NCBI GenBank assembly: GCA_012862575.1
Contig: BLSF01000024.1
Span: 498,081-562,080, forward strand
Length of the DNA stretch: 64,000 nt
From: Parietichytrium sp. I65-24A
Lineage: Eukaryota; Sar; Bigyra; Thraustochytrida; Thraustochytriidae
Reading direction: 5' to 3'
Position numbers and translations under genes: made by a program. The notes below the pieces were generated by a model, which saw only the letters and a program-made list of their open reading frames with translations, did no database searches and was not told the DNA's origin. Below, piece after piece: positions 29,330 through 44,300 of this stretch. Within the stretch, counting starts at the first letter, position 1. Every line of letters starts with the position of its first letter.

Positions 29330-32300
29330 CCCGTTCTGCCTCGGCGGGGCACGTCATCCACGTGCTCGGAGCTTGCGGGCCTCTTTTTCCTAGTCCTCCC
29401 TCGCGCCCGGACGTGCCTTGTGATGCGCTTTTGCGCGTCCCTTGCTTGTGTGTGCACACAAAACCAAATCTCAATCAGCACTCTCGGTTCAGACCATCTT
29501 TTCGCAGCACCTCCGGGCCAAACCAGCCACAAATGCCACACCCCCACAGTACCAGCGATAGAACGCGCTACTCGCGGTATATGGCGCTGGCCGAAATGAA
29601 CGTTTGTTTACCAACGTTGGTAACGTTGGTAAACAACTGGCTTGCCGGTAAGTTATTGATTGTTTTCCAACCCGCCGCCGCTCTTTATCGTGTGAGCGTG
29701 TGAGCGTGCGTGCTTTGCGTGTTTTGCTTGCTTGTCCATCTTGTCCATTCCGCTTAGTTCTATCTCTTTCCAATTCATACCGTTCGTTGAAAGCAAACAG
29801 AAAGCTTTTCTTTCTCTGCGGCGAAGTCGAGTGGAATGCGGAGCGTCAAGCCCTCTTTCCCGTCGATCCCGTTGATGTTGTTGATCCCGGTGAGGAGCGT
29901 TTGGAATGATCGTATTTGTGAAAAGAGGTTTTTATGTCGACGGGATCACTCGTTCAACTCGTTCGTGCGATTCCAATCCGCGAATACGTGGCGCTCCACG
30001 TCGGCGCTCAAAGAAAAATAAGAGAGAAAGAGAAAAGGAAAGAGAGAAAGCGCGCGATAAAGTGCCAGCATCTATCCCTTCAACCGACAAAACATTTGAA
30101 CAACAAACAAACAAAAAACACAATTCATTCATTTTCATTCATTTGAACAATGAACATTGATGAGCATTCGAAAGAGCCGTTAAAATTACTCTCTCCAAAT
30201 ATTCAGAATTACGAAAAATAGTTTTGATTACAATAGAGAGCACCAGAGAACACTCCTTCGTTCCTTGTATGAATGCTGACTTTCCCGCAACAGTGCTACT
30301 GTGAGATATCCAACACTTACACTCGCACACACATACACACATAAGCGCTTCGCTCTTGCAATTGAGTAACTCAAGGAAACAACAATTGCGTAAGCTTGCT
30401 ATCGAATAGCTTAATGGATTTAAATAAAACTTTCATGCTTTAAAGGAGAGGTGGCTTATTTTGTTGCGATGCGAAAAAATAAAAGATTCAGAATACAAAA
30501 TTCGATTCAGAGTCGCAGCTGTGTTTCTCATGAATCCAATCGCTCGCTCTTCACCAAGTTATCTTCGATTCTTCACAGTTTGTTCACCACTTTTTTCACA
30601 CGAGTCATTGCGGGACATCGCGAGTTATTGTGGGACTTGTGAAAGAAAACTTCAATTTGGAATGCGATCTTGCAACCAATGACTGTTTCCTCTCAGGATA
30701 GGCTCATTTCATCCAAGGAAAACAAAAACAAAAAAAATTAAAAGATTTTCATCAATTGAAAAAAAGTTATAAATTCTTTCCCTTCAACAATGCAAAAAAC
30801 AGGAAAATTTAGTTATTAATTATTGAAAATTAAAAAAAAGAATGTGGAGGAAAGGGCAGGGGGGATGGAAAGCGCCTCCTGGGCGCTATTTCGAAAGCGG
30901 CCAATGATTCGCCAGCTCTCGTTTCAGTCTTGCACACAGAAGCCAGAGGAAGATGCGCTCTTTTATTTTAACTGTAAAGACAAAATTGAAAAACGAATGA
31001 ATTGACAGTAAGTGAAGACACCAGTTGAGGTGTGACGACATATGATGCAGCGCTACAGCTTCGTCCAATAAACGAAGCTACAGGACAAACATTTGCACAC
31101 TCTATAGCTGAATTTCTGATCCTTTTTTGTTGGCCAGCGAAGAAGCTGGACGGTTGAGGGCGACGGCTGATGCGGAATTCTGTAGGAGTCTGATTTGTGC
31201 TTCTGGTAAACTGACACGAGGTGTTTCTACTCTACGAAGATCTAGCTACCTCTAGCGTAGCAATGAGGCTCTTATAGTACGGATCCATCTAGCTACAATG
31301 ATGAAATGGCCCAACTGTGAGTCCTACGGGCGGAGTAGGAGTTCCATAAGGCCCTTTCACAGTTGATCACTGCGTCTTTTGTAAAGTAAACTGTAATCAT
31401 ATTAGAATGCATCATACTCTCGCGTAAGAGGAGCTTCCTGAGTGAGTCTCCTGTGTTTCCCGCATCAAACTCAGCCATAGGGTGCGGGGTCTTTTGATTT
31501 GAGTAGGAGTTCCGGATCTTTCACTGTGAACGATGTTTATACTGTGAGACATAGGAGAAAGTCTTCAACGCTTGGATCACAAAAATAGCGCTCCAGAGCC
31601 AACGAGAGCCTAATTTCGACAGAGGAAAGGGAAGGAATGGCCGGGAGAAGGGTGAACCGAGGAAGCGAGACTAGGGATCATTGTTTGTTCAATTTCGTAA
31701 TTTTAGTAAAGGGTGAATTGCGGCAGTCCAACAAGCGGATTTGTTGTGAGGAGCGAGCGAGCCTGACAGACACAAATGTTTTGCACTGTTTTTGCTAAAG
31801 CTCTGCTTGGAGTGCATCTACTCATTTGCGGTCTGCGGGCGCGCTGCTTTTCCAGCCTTCTTTCCTCCTGCAACTTGTTCATTTATAAATCTGATTGGCT
31901 GAGTTTGAATGCTAGATCCTCCCCCATAAAATTATCCTCAGGCCTGAATCTTGGGTAAAACTAGTACTTGAAAACGCTCTGGCAACAAGAACAAACTGGT
32001 GCACTTCAAATTTGGCACACCCCACTTTGACAAATTCTTGCAATCAAAAGACATGCTGGATTGCATACGTTTTACAAATCATGTACAACTAGAGTCGAAG
32101 AGAGGAGGACCTATCTTTTTAAATGCGAAAGATTTTGGAAACGGAAGGGCGACAGGAATCAGCACAAGCTGCGCTGCAACTTGCAGGAATCTACAGCAAT
32201 CAGCGCACATGAGCGCGAGCAAAACAGTGGCTAGAACTGGAAAACGCACTCTGTCCAAAACGATCGCAGCAATATAAGCTCTACTATGGCAACTTGTTCG

Positions 32301-35300
32301 TCTTTGTTCGTCACGGCAAAAGCTCTCGTAGTGACTGCGGTCAATTTTTCAAGCGATTCACAACTATTTGCAGTCCAAACTAGAAATCTACGTCGCTGTA
32401 GAGGTGTAGAGGGGGAAAGGGCCCACCACACAGTCTCGATAAGGGCGAGTTTTTCATTTTTAATAAAATCGTGACTCTATTTTTCTTTTGTTGTCTCCGT
32501 GTGCGCGCGAGTGTGTTGCATTCCTGAAGGCACTCTCTCCCTCTGTCCCTCACTGAGATGCCCTTACTTACACAACGCCACGCATCTCTTTGATTTCGTC
32601 CTCCAGATGCATGAGAGGACCGCTTGTTGCGGTGGGAAAGTTTTTTAATTGATTCTTTTTAATTTTTTCATCGTTTGATTGATTGAGAAACAAAAAAGAC
32701 AAAAATCAAGAAAAGATAGATAGAAAAGAAAAGAAAGAAGGAGTTGACGCGTTCTGAACAAGTTGAAGCCTCCAGCAACCGCTCGTCTGTTCCTCTCACA
32801 CCCTTCAAGAGTCGCTTCTTTCTCTTTCCTATTTTTTCGCTCTACACTTCATTCACAAAGTGAAGAAACCCCAGCGCCGATTCTTATAACAACGACAGGT
32901 CACCGTTGCAGAAAAAAAAGTCTGACCGGAGGCGGGCGCCGGCAAGGCCGTCCGCCAGTCGAGTGGGCCAGTAAAGTCTGAACTTTTGGGAAAGAGAACA
33001 GACTTGGTCTCTCTGTCTCTCTCTTTCCTCTTCCCCGCCCCTGTTTTTCGTCTTTTTTTTGTTGTCTGAACTAACAGTAAATACTTGTCTGAAATCTGTT
33101 TCTTGTGATTTCTTCTTTTTTGTTTGGCATTTTTGGCAAAAAATCGGAGCAGAGTAAGACTCACTAGGGGACGGGTAAAGTCCGATCGTGCTGGACGGTG
33201 AGGCGACGGGAGGGCCAGTTCACTCGGCTCTACTCGATTTTTATTATGAATATTTACGGCAGTGCGGTAAGAGTTTGGACAGGAGAGTCGAGATGGTGAA
33301 ACAGAAGAGATGCGGTAGTGTTAATTAGGATAAAGTCTACCAAGAATTTGGGACATGCCAAACATACACCCTTCTGGAGAGGTCGATGAACAGAGGGGAC
33401 GACTGTCAGCACGGTCCATCGTACTGTATTATAGTGAAAAAGCTAAAGAGCGGTGGCAAGGAAATGTGTTTGAACGCGAATTTACAAATCCCAGTGTTGT
33501 GGCTCGCGTTTTCGAAAGCTAGACTATGCCAAGCTACGTGTTTCAGTAGACGCAATCAATCACTCTGTTGAACAAACAAACGTCCGCCACGTTCCACTCT
33601 TTCTCTCTTTCTCTCTTTCTTCATCTGTCTTTTTTGCAAATCTACGGTCGATTGCTGGCGCGAGGAAAGCAAAGGAAGAGGAAGAAGAACTGACTAGCCG
33701 CGAGTGTCTTTCTCCTCTCAATTTGCAAAAGTTGTTGATCCCTGCCAGCTTTGATTTCACTCACAAGGCTCACAAGGCTCACGAGAAGAGAAAGAGAAAG
33801 AGAAAGGAGAAAGAGAGAGAGACAAAGGCAAGAAAGGACCGACCGACGACCGGCCGACCATCTTTCATCGTAACGTCTTTTTCTTCTTTTTTTTTTTGGT
33901 TCTTCCGCAGAGGAGAGGCTTGCAAGTCTCTCGTGTGAAAATGCATGGTGACAGCGGCCAGGCTTCACAGTCAGTCCAGATTCCGGGTATGTGTTAGATT
34001 ATCTGTGTCCCCGAATACGGGCGACTAGCAGGCACCGATGGGGAACAGTTAACGAGAAACATGAGATTATGAGAACATGAGAGTGCGAATATGATTGTGA
34101 TTGTGATTGTGATTGTGATTGTGGATTCCTGTTCCCAATCTCAGAAGTGAAGAACGCAGAGAGAGAGAGAGAGAGAGAGAGAGACTCATCCGTAACTATA
34201 GATGGACTGTTATCAACAGTAAGTAAATAAGTAAATTCCGGTCTCTTCTTGCTTCCGCCTCGGCGAGTTTCGCCAGTTCGGGGCATAGGCGTGTTGGATA
34301 AGCAAGCCGTAACAATCAAAGAACATGTGAGAGGAGAGCGTCAGAATTAGGTGCGGGCGACTGTGCCGGACTGGAGGCTTAGTAAATGAGCTTATGAGCC
34401 ACTAAGCGAGTGAACCGTCTTTCCGCAAATAGCAAACAGACGAATTGTATGAAGTAAACTCACGGGTTGGGGAGATCAGTTGCATTCGTCGTCTTCTGTC
34501 GTGTCCCTCTGGCGCCTTATGTCCAATTCTTACTAAACGCTGTTGCAAATTTCCATTGAAGAAAAAACGAACGAGATGACTCTTCTGTTTTGCGGCTCTC
34601 GTGTTGCTGGCGTACTGAGGGAGCAGTCACAGAGTTCTGGTGGCTACGCGTCGTTTCTTTTCGTTTCTTCGTTTGGCGCTTCGCTTTTGCGTTTGACGAT
34701 GTCTCCCACGATCTCTTCTTCTTCCTCTTCTTTTCTTCCTTTTCTTCCTGCAGTGGGACTTGCTGAATCGATTTTCTTTTTTTTTTTCAATCAAAAAATA
34801 ACATATCGAAAATCAAACACACAATTGTGTACTGAGTAGTGAAGACTTGCGAATCCAAAATGGTCTAAACTGTGTCTTTTTTTCTCCCGCTCACATAGCA
34901 GGCTCTCAGAGTCTTAACTGATGACAACTGTCATTGTAAGTAGGACCTGTTAATCTTGAATTTGCAAAAGAGGGCTCGAAGAAGATGGTAAGGTCTGGTA
35001 TTGGAAGCAAGTAAGTGTGATTCGCTTAGCGATGACGCCGCAGACATGTCGTGTGAGGGACATCTCAAATGTCCTTCTGAGCTGCACTGCGGACGTTCAC
35101 CCCTTCCTTCCTTCTTTCTCTCTTTCCATCTTTTTTCATTCTCTGCCTCACTACTTATCGGTACTATACCTCCCTCACACAGTCCGTCCAATTCGTGATG
35201 GCGAGGTGGAGGGTAATTTTTAGCCTCTGACTAAGCGGATTGTGAATCCAAAAAGAGTTTTCCCTCCTGGTGAGTTGCAGGGGTTGGAATGAAAATTGTG

Positions 35301-38300
35301 TTGTTCCCTTTCAAAATCAATCGATTTTGATTGAGTCCAAGTACGGAAAAGAGAGAAACTCTGATTCTAACACTGTTACGCCACGTCCTTTCTTCCTCCT
35401 CCCACCGACCTGCCCTCAAGACGCCAGCAAGGTTCTTGAGAGGAGAAATTAAAGTTGAAACTACAAAAAACACAATCTCATGAGACGGTGGCGAGAGGAG
35501 CGGAGCAGCGGAGAGGAGTCAAACCACCCCAACGCATACTAACTCATTTGACTAACTACTTTCGAGAGCCTCACTCGTGGGTGCTCCGATCCCAACATGA
35601 CCACTAACCCACACGTATTAGTGTAATAATAGATAGCAGTCGCTTCTATTCGCTTCTGCAGATTTGCATCGGATAAGCTGTTTCCAGGGTGATTTGTAAC
35701 ACACGGAGACGGGTCTTGATTAGGAGAAACTGTGGATCCAGAGCAAGGAGGAAAGAAATAGCTCTGTCTATAGCTCCCTGAGCTTTTGGTAAAGTCGGAT
35801 GTGGCTGTCTTATAGCTCCCTGGGTCGAGGTGAGGAGGCTCTATGCCTGGCTAAAAATTTTCTCAAAATTATCGGAAAAACAAGGAAAAACATACCAGCA
35901 GAGCAGTCAAGATCTGTAGACACCGTAAACAGTAGGCTTGAGCTAGTGGATGATCGCACAGCTCAGAAACTGTGAAGTGCCGATGTGTGGGAGGCGGCTG
36001 GCGCAGAGCTTTCCCATTAGCCGATGCAATAGTGCCTCATAGCTGGCTGCTACTTGGACGCTCACTCTTGAACGAAATGGGACAACAATCGCACGAAACG
36101 ACTTCGGGGAAAGCGGGAGAAAGGTGGAGCGACGAGTCACGCGAGTCTTGACTTGGCAGTGAGTAGATTGTAGTAAACACGTAATAGGTGGAATGGACAA
36201 AAGGAAGAGATCCCACGCCACTTGCAACACTCTTTTAGTGCTTACGGTAGTGGTACAGTGATGGGAGGCGGAGTTGGAACGCACTGCAAGTCTCCCAGTG
36301 GAGAAAAGTGAATTTCCAAAATTCTAAATTTTCATTTTTGCAAAGAGGGACGGGACACACTCGATTAGGAAAAATAATGAAGCAAAGATAGAAGAGAAAG
36401 AAGGAAGGGAGGGAGAGACTGAGGGGGGAGAAGGCGGTAAAACGGCGCATGAAGTCCTACAGTGACGCATACGCGTTTATGACTCGCTCAAGATCCCCCT
36501 CCCTGCAGCTGCGTCACAAAAGTGAATTCTACTGTTAAAATCAATCAACTTGTTCTTCCCCTTAGAAAGTGCCTAGGGCCTATTTATACAACGCAAAGAT
36601 CTCAGCGGTCAACAGCCATCGAACACTACTGACCGCGACATGGCTGTTTGAGGTCACATAGGCGCACAGTAATAGTGCGTGTTGTCGGCGGAGAAAGCCT
36701 TACTTAGTTTGCGTTCCCATTTTGAGATGAGAAAGGAAGATCGTTTTGCTAGTCTTGCTAAAAGTTTTGCAAGTTTTGCTAGTGCACCTGTGAACCTCGT
36801 ACGCGAAGTGACTCAAAATTTTCAGACGAGACTTTGCCTCCTCATTATTGTATTTCTTAACGCAACACCTTCGTCCGAGAAGAAACTGCCCCACAGGGTC
36901 TTTGGAGCATCACACCCGTCGTAAGGGAGAGATCTGAGAAGAGAATGGCAAAGATTTACTGCAGGGACATTCACTAACTATGAGAAGCGGACACTTGACC
37001 GTGAATATAAAAGCTCTCTTTTCATTCCTTTCCTTTCAGTTTTTGACAATTGGCATTTGACATTTGGCATTTGGCATTTTGCAATTTCCGAGAGCACTAC
37101 GCTTCCACGCCAAGATTGATTGGGGCATTGTTTGATACCAGACTAGTCGCACATCTCTAGCACTCCACCAGCGGTTTCAATAGTCCACCCCACGTCCGCA
37201 CGGCGTACGATAAGCCTCCTATCCAGATTTTTCAGGTTCACTCGTGTTGGACTCCGGAATTCGGATCCCTATTTGCGACTAGCGTTTCAACTAGGCACAC
37301 CTATGAAACGACAGAGAGACACAGCAATTCATGCACACCCTGAACAATCAAGTGGAGCTAGCAACGCTTAAGAAACACTACGCCTCCGAATCGCGACTGG
37401 CTTCACGGCCAGCCACACCTGTCTTGTCTTTTTTGTCTCCCTCCTCACAGGAAAAAGGCGAAGATCACACTCTCTTCCAGACATTCTTTCACTCAAGAGT
37501 GAGCTTTTCCAATGGATCTCCAGGGTGAAATCAATCTTCACGGCTCAAAGTTTCGGAAACAAGGAACGGAAAAGAATTTCATTTTATTTTTTTAACTTTT
37601 TTAACTTTTAAAAAATAATCAAAAGTTCCTCCGACCCTCTCCAAGTTACCGGTCGAGGCGTTGTTGCTCGGAACAACCGGACGGAACTTGAGAGAGTGAG
37701 ACCTGCCTCCATCTCGCTTCCAATTGGCCAGAACGCGGACACTGTACTCAGTCTCCTCAACCTAAATTATAGTAGTACCGGCCGCTCTAGGACCTCCGCA
37801 TACCAGACCCGGTGCACATGCAATCACGGATACCCTAGTCCATAGATAGGTACTGTACTATCTATTCGGACCGTACAAACCGTAGAGAGTGTGAGAGAGG
37901 GAGAGAGAAAGAGAGGCGAAAACTCTCTCCAAAGTCGAGGACCGGGAGCGCCAGGATGAGGTTGGAAGGCAAACGAATTTGGGGGAACTGGATGAGACGG
38001 AGAGAAGGGAAGTGCGTTTGCAAATTTGCGATTCACTGCGCCAGCCAGCTGCGATGTCAAGATCATAATTCATTGTTTGTATCTGTGCAGTGATGACGCC
38101 ATAGTCTTTCTCGACGAGCTTTGTTTGACAAAAAGGCAAAGACATCAGCATACTCAGAAGCAAGTGTCTCAGAGTTTGTCAATCAATGATACATCTGCGC
38201 AATCACAGTCGCAAAGAAGAAAAGAAGAGAAGAGAAAAGAAAAAAGGGAGCTCGGCGCCCAAGTTCAAGAGATCCGACGCGGTTCTTTTTCTCGTTCTAT

Positions 38301-41283
38301 CTGTGGCGTCGAAAAAAATAAGAAAAGGAAAGGAAAGGAATGAAAAGAAGAAAGAGAAACAGAAAGAGTGGGAGAGAGGAGAAATGTGAGAGGAGAGAGT
38401 GGCCCCAAGGGCGGTGCTGGCTTTCGTCATGAGCGACCCTGCCTTAGCAAAGTGTTCGCAACTTTCTCGTGAAGACGATGGCGATTCGGAGGATTGGAGG
38501 AAGGAAAAAAAGCGATAAAGAAAGAAAAAGAAAAATTCAAAACGCAGCTCGGACCGATAACCCCCCCCCTCCTCTCCCCCGTTCCAAAGTCCCAGCACGA
38601 TATCTCAAAGATGCTTTTGCAAGACCGTTGCCTCGCTCGCTCGCTCGCTTTCCTTTGAAACAAAACATGAATGAAAAAATTAGGTTTCCAACCTTCGCTC
38701 CGACGATTTCCGATTGCTTTCCGAGACTCCGAGTTCTTCTCCACTACGCTATACGGTACTCAGTACCGGCGACGGTACGGTACGAGAGGTAGTATCCGAG
38801 AGAGTGATTCTACTAATTAAAGTTTCATCGCGATAAGCCCAAATGAGAGTAATTGGATGTAATTGGTAGCAGGGACTGCAGGGATCCAGGAAGTACGTAG
38901 TACCTGCGTAGAATTTTGGAGTATCAATGATCATCACATCTTCTTTTTAGTTAGAGTAGAATCAAAGCTGGAAGGAGTTGCGATTTTTGAAGGTGTGACT
39001 GTTTTTCGACTCGGCTGGCTGGACTGAATTTCGACCAGTTTTGTTCTTTCCACACAGACAGTTAAAATAGAAATCGAAATTCGAGTCTTTTCGGATGTTC
39101 GACCGGAACACGTCTTTGCAAGTGGGCAAACTCCTACGTCACCAACCAGCACATATGCTGATCTGCGCTTGCGAAAGTGGACGCTGCATTGCAGTCACAG
39201 CCTGTTTGAAGAACTAGTGTACAGATAGGTTTAGCTAATACAGAGTGCTCTGGACCACTCGGAATCAATCGCAACCATTCAGGACCCTCTCAAGATTGGA
39301 ACGATGACTGTCCTTGCTTTTAGAACAGCTAGGAAACGGTGCTAATGATTCAAAAGTTTGCCTCCTGTATGTCAGCGGAACGAGTTGGAGGCGAGTTCGT
39401 CGAGCAATGAGAGGTGCTACTGGGAACAGTATGCCTCCTTGCAGCTCAACAGCAAAAGAACAAAATTGGGGGTCTGCTATGTTTTTGAGTATCCGTAATA
39501 AGTTACCCGTCAACCTCCATAGTTATTCACACCAAATGAAATTATCGTTTCCTGGGCTTCCCCTCTGAACTTTCGTACTGGGACAATATAGTCCTACTCG
39601 GACGCGCACTAAGCTCCCCTTCTTCCCTATCCTCCCCTCACAGCTCGCGCCGGTTCGTGTTTCTCCTGCTTTCTCCCGCCCCCCTCCCACCAATTTTGTG
39701 AAAAAATAACGTAGATGTTTTTTTAGTATAGCAACAAAGAAGAGATCCCAGTGATTCTTTTACCGTTTCTGCTGTGACTTCCCTTTCAGGTCAGGAATTC
39801 TTCCTAAGCGCTGCATTTGTGAAATACTATAATTCTCGCTTGTGGAGATTCGAAGCTCTAGCGTCGCTCCCCGTCAAAATAAATTCCTTAGTAAGAACGC
39901 TAAAGTGAGCAAGAAGATGGTCATTCCTACGGCAAGTTTTTCACTACTATGGTATCCTAATCGTTACAATAGAATAAGAGGAGAAGCTCACGCTGGAGAA
40001 GGCAGGAAACGCTCCTGGTTTTCTCGACTCTGTGAACATAATAGAAGAGGAAAGACAAGCTAGAAGGGGAAAACTTGGTCACATTTTGATTATTGTTATT
40101 TAATAAAACCACTATTACAGCGATGCTACCTTCCTTCGTATTGGACTGTGGAAGCTCTAGCAAGGTACTATGTAAAAATGCCAGTTGTATAGGCGTGTCT
40201 GCGGAACAAGTGATTTTCTCTCATTTTGGGATTTGCAGCTTCGCGCACCGTGCTTGCAGGACATCACACAGTAAGTGAATCTAAGAGGGAAAGCTTCCCG
40301 TGAAAATTCTGTGAAGATCCACTTCAACTCTCATCAGTTCTTTTTTTCTTTCAAGTTCCATTCCCGGTCGATTATGATTTTTGTGCCTCTGGTCCTCTTC
40401 ATACCAAGATGAAGATTGAACATGGAAAACACGGGTGAAATGAGATTAAAATGTGAGGCTCGAGGCTCAGGGATTCTCCATATATTTCCCCCCACGTCGC
40501 GTATTATCCCGGCGAAGCGCCTCCCACTCTCACGTGACCTCTAATGAATAAACTGCGAGGCCGCAGTGATACAAGAATCCTGCTCCTCTGCTCCTGACGT
40601 CTCCGCATTCACGGAGAATGCCTGGTTTCCGCAATGTCCTGGGTAACCCTTCCTCTTTCCATAATTAAAGTGCATAGGAGTGATTTACACAGTCACGTGT
40701 CCCGTGGGAAAAAGTTGGGCTCCCAGTACGAAATAGCATTTCCAGGATCCAGACCTTAATTTCACTGATAGCCGGGAGCTTTGTTTCGAGTTGTAGCTCT
40801 CATCTATAGCAACACTATACCACGCTTCGACGCACCACAAGTCGATCGCCAGTCCTACTTTCTTCCGGTATCGATGGTTACTGCACTGGCTGGCAACTAT
40901 TACCTCCACAAAAGTGACTTGTGCGGCCACACTGGGAAAACACAGCTTCAACACGGTGTACTTCGTACTAGTACAGTGGGTACTCGAGTACTTCATTGTT
41001 CAGTCCACTTTTTTAATCCGAAATCAAATCAATTTCACGAGTCACAGCGCACTCACCAATTCAGTTGACTTGATTTTCAGTCGAAAGTTTATACAAAAAC
41101 AACAAAAACCTCAAAGGGAGAAATGCCGGGATAGCTCCGTGGCTAACTCTGCCTTAATCAAAGAACCCCTCCAAAAGGTAGGAATTTCACTTTGAAGGTC
41201 TCTCTTTTCTGATGCGTTTCCTCCAGAACTTTGCCTTCCCTCCGTATGAAGAGCCCAAGCTGTGCTGGCGAGTTGGTGGGTGA

Positions 41284-41328
41284 ATGGATGGATGGTGGAT
41301 GGATGGATGGATGGATAGATGGATGGAT
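41284..41328. repeat. GGAT microsatellite
   Basis: About ten interrupted copies of GGAT in non-coding DNA. Confidence 0.85.
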
Positions 41329-44300
41329 TTCACCTCTCTCATTGCAGTTTGAACTTCTACCGCTCACAACGATGACCGTGTCCCGCGTCGTCGGATTGGA
41401 AAGAATACGCTCGCAATACTGATTGTGTGTTCAGTGAAAACTTGCTTAAAAAATTACTATTGATATTCCGCCATCCGCATCGTAGGGCCCGTTGCGTACC
41501 GCAGTCAGTATACAGCAATGAAACAAAGTGTGTATTTGTACACGAGGCACTAGGAGAAGACGGTAAGGAGATCAATTGCCGACCTGCCGTCCAAATGCCA
41601 AAAGTTTCCATTGTAGCTTTGAATATTAAGGTTCCAGGTAGATGGGAAGCCTTCAAGAGTCAGAAGCTGCTTTTGTTTTTGCGCTCGTCCGGGTTCCAGT
41701 CAGCTTTTCAGCAGGTGGGAGGGTCTCGGCAATTTTCTTGTAAATTGTTGTTATCGGCGAAAGAGTAGCGCAGTAGTTTTGCTTCTACAATCATATATTT
41801 TGCCAACGATCTTCATGTGGTGGAGATTCCTGCTTCGGCTTGCACCTTTCTTTTTTGGTAGGTACCGGTACTCTAATTTAATATGATCAATTGTTCTTGT
41901 GCCTTTTCGAAAGGATTTTGTCAGCACTGTCAAAGAAGTGTAGCAGGAGGTAAGGCTGGTAGCGCCAACTACGTGACTTGTTGGAAAGTCTCCGTAGTAC
42001 TGATTTAAAAGTGCGATACAATGCATTCACTCCTCGTCACAGTCACCAGACGCTACTGGCACTACGCTGTACTCTAGCACTTGTGGCTCCGGATGGTGCA
42101 ACAGGTCCAGCCAACGCTGTCCTTTCTCCTCTTCATCTCTTTCAACCAATCAAACAATCCATCAATCAATCAACATTCATGTAATTTATACATCTTGTTC
42201 ATCAAAATGAATGAACAACGGAAAATGGACGAAAACGAAGATGAACTTTGCGTCACTTCAGGCCGACATGAGCCCAGCTAGTAGTCCCACCATGGACCTC
42301 TCTAACGGACGGACTCGCGTGCACTGATTGTAGATAGACAAAATAGATAGATAGGAATGTTTGTGCGAAGACGCACATTGGCGGCATTATTCGGAGTACG
42401 GGAGGAGAACAGACCGCATCAGCACGTAGTCGGAGGAGCGCCCTGGAGCGCAAGATAGTTTGGCAGTTTCCGACTTGAAGGTGGCGGTTTTTATCTGCGC
42501 CTCCTTTGCTTCTGACTGATCGTTTAATGAATAACGATGGACGATTGACTGCATGTGTCTGAGGAACACGCCGAGTCCGTCAATCTGTGACCCACCCTTT
42601 GATTTGTCCTGCATCACCTGCATCATCTGAATTCATTTTGGATTGATTGATACTTGCAAGCTTTGTTTGTTTGGGCCTCTCTGTTTCTTATTTTTGGGTT
42701 TTTAAGAACGCCATGAGGTGCGCTGATTTTACACTGCAGAGTCTGCAGAGCAGCAAATTATTCACTCATTCACAGTCAATCGAAATGATGAGCGCACTCA
42801 AAGCTCTGCTCTGTCTGCACTCGCACGGTGGAAGAACGAGTAAGTTTTATGGAATACATAGCGCTTCTCCTAGGAGGGGAACTTCGTTCGAGAAATACTG
42901 TGGCAATCAGTCCCTCAACTGCTAAGCAACCCCTTCCGAAACGCGCTGGGTAAGGCTAGGCCAGAGAGCGCCCACCTACTTCCTCTTCCTGACCACCCTT
43001 ACAGAAAGAGAGGTGTGGACGCTGACGCGAAGAGAACGTGAGGAGGATAGAAGACTAATGTTTCGAGTGATTGGCCAATAATATCGGGAAGAGAGAAGCA
43101 GAATGGGTGGGCTTAAGTCACTCCCACCCCGTGGAGCTAAGCGGCGATGTATTACTAAGCGTATGCTTAGAGGAAGAGCAAGGCCATGAGAACAATCGAT
43201 AGAGAATCTTACCAGACTTCAAAATGCAGCTTGACTCTGCAAACTTTCTGAACTCTTTTCTACACTCACAAATCGCGCGGTTATCTGTCTCGTTTGAAAG
43301 CTCTCGCCTACTTTTCGTCCAATCTTTGTTTAATCGATAAAGTTTTTAGGTTAGCAAAACCTAACCTAACCTCGCTGAAACACGGGACGGTACCGGTACC
43401 GCTAGCAACTCCCTTCGCAGAATCTACTGCTGTACGATAAATCTGCCGCCTCGCGTAGTCCCAATCAAGCCATCTGTTAGGACCATCATGCTCAGCTTTG
43501 TTGGGTATGCGACCACTATGGATGATTAGCCTCTGAGACCCTGTTTCCTCACACGGGCGTTGGCGTGACTAAGTGATTCTCATATTCTCGTGGTGGGTGA
43601 TCCACATCGTGTCGTTGGTGGGCCAGTCGAGCGCCATATTTGGCATCAGAGTAAATACTAATGTAGCACTCCCCGGAACATTCCTGCCCACTCGTCCCGA
43701 CTACTACACCTGGGACTAGCTAGTCGCGCAATTGGGATCTGAACACGCCTTCCTCTCCCGCCTCTGTGGCCGCCTACCCCTTCCTCCTCCCCCGCCGCTG
43801 CGGACTGTCTTCTGAGGACGCCGGTTGCTGCTTACGACGGGGATAGTGAGATGCATAGGAGGCGTCCAATCGTTGTTGAGAAGCAAGGAGGCGCTTGGAG
43901 ACCCAAATCCCCTCTTACTTCTTTCTCCTTGAGTTGTTTCATTTTACTGTTTACGCTAGAAAGAGTGTGGAGAGGCGGCCGCCTCTTGTCATCTTCCTCC
44001 TCTGTCTGTCTCTCTCTCTCTCTCTCTGTGTATGATGTCTCGTCTCCTCTGTACTCAGCACTGCCTCCTTCCTCTCTACGTCTCTCTCACGAAATGCTGG
44101 TCTCCCTCACGCGCTGCCTCTACCCATCAAGCTACACTCCGCGGCTCTCGCCCCTGCCTTCTCCCCTCCTCACATCACCTCTGCTCCCACTCTGTGGAGC
44201 GCACTCTCCTCACAAGCTCACCCCATGTTCGTTCACTGCATGTTGCCATCCTCTTGCTCTCTCCCTCTCCTCCCTACTCTCATGACTGAGAAGGAAGGGA

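Noticed and set aside
41977-42925. Several 60-90 codon frames in the gene-poor block
   Set aside because: Short, no domain, no codon bias I can see, and starts often not ATG.
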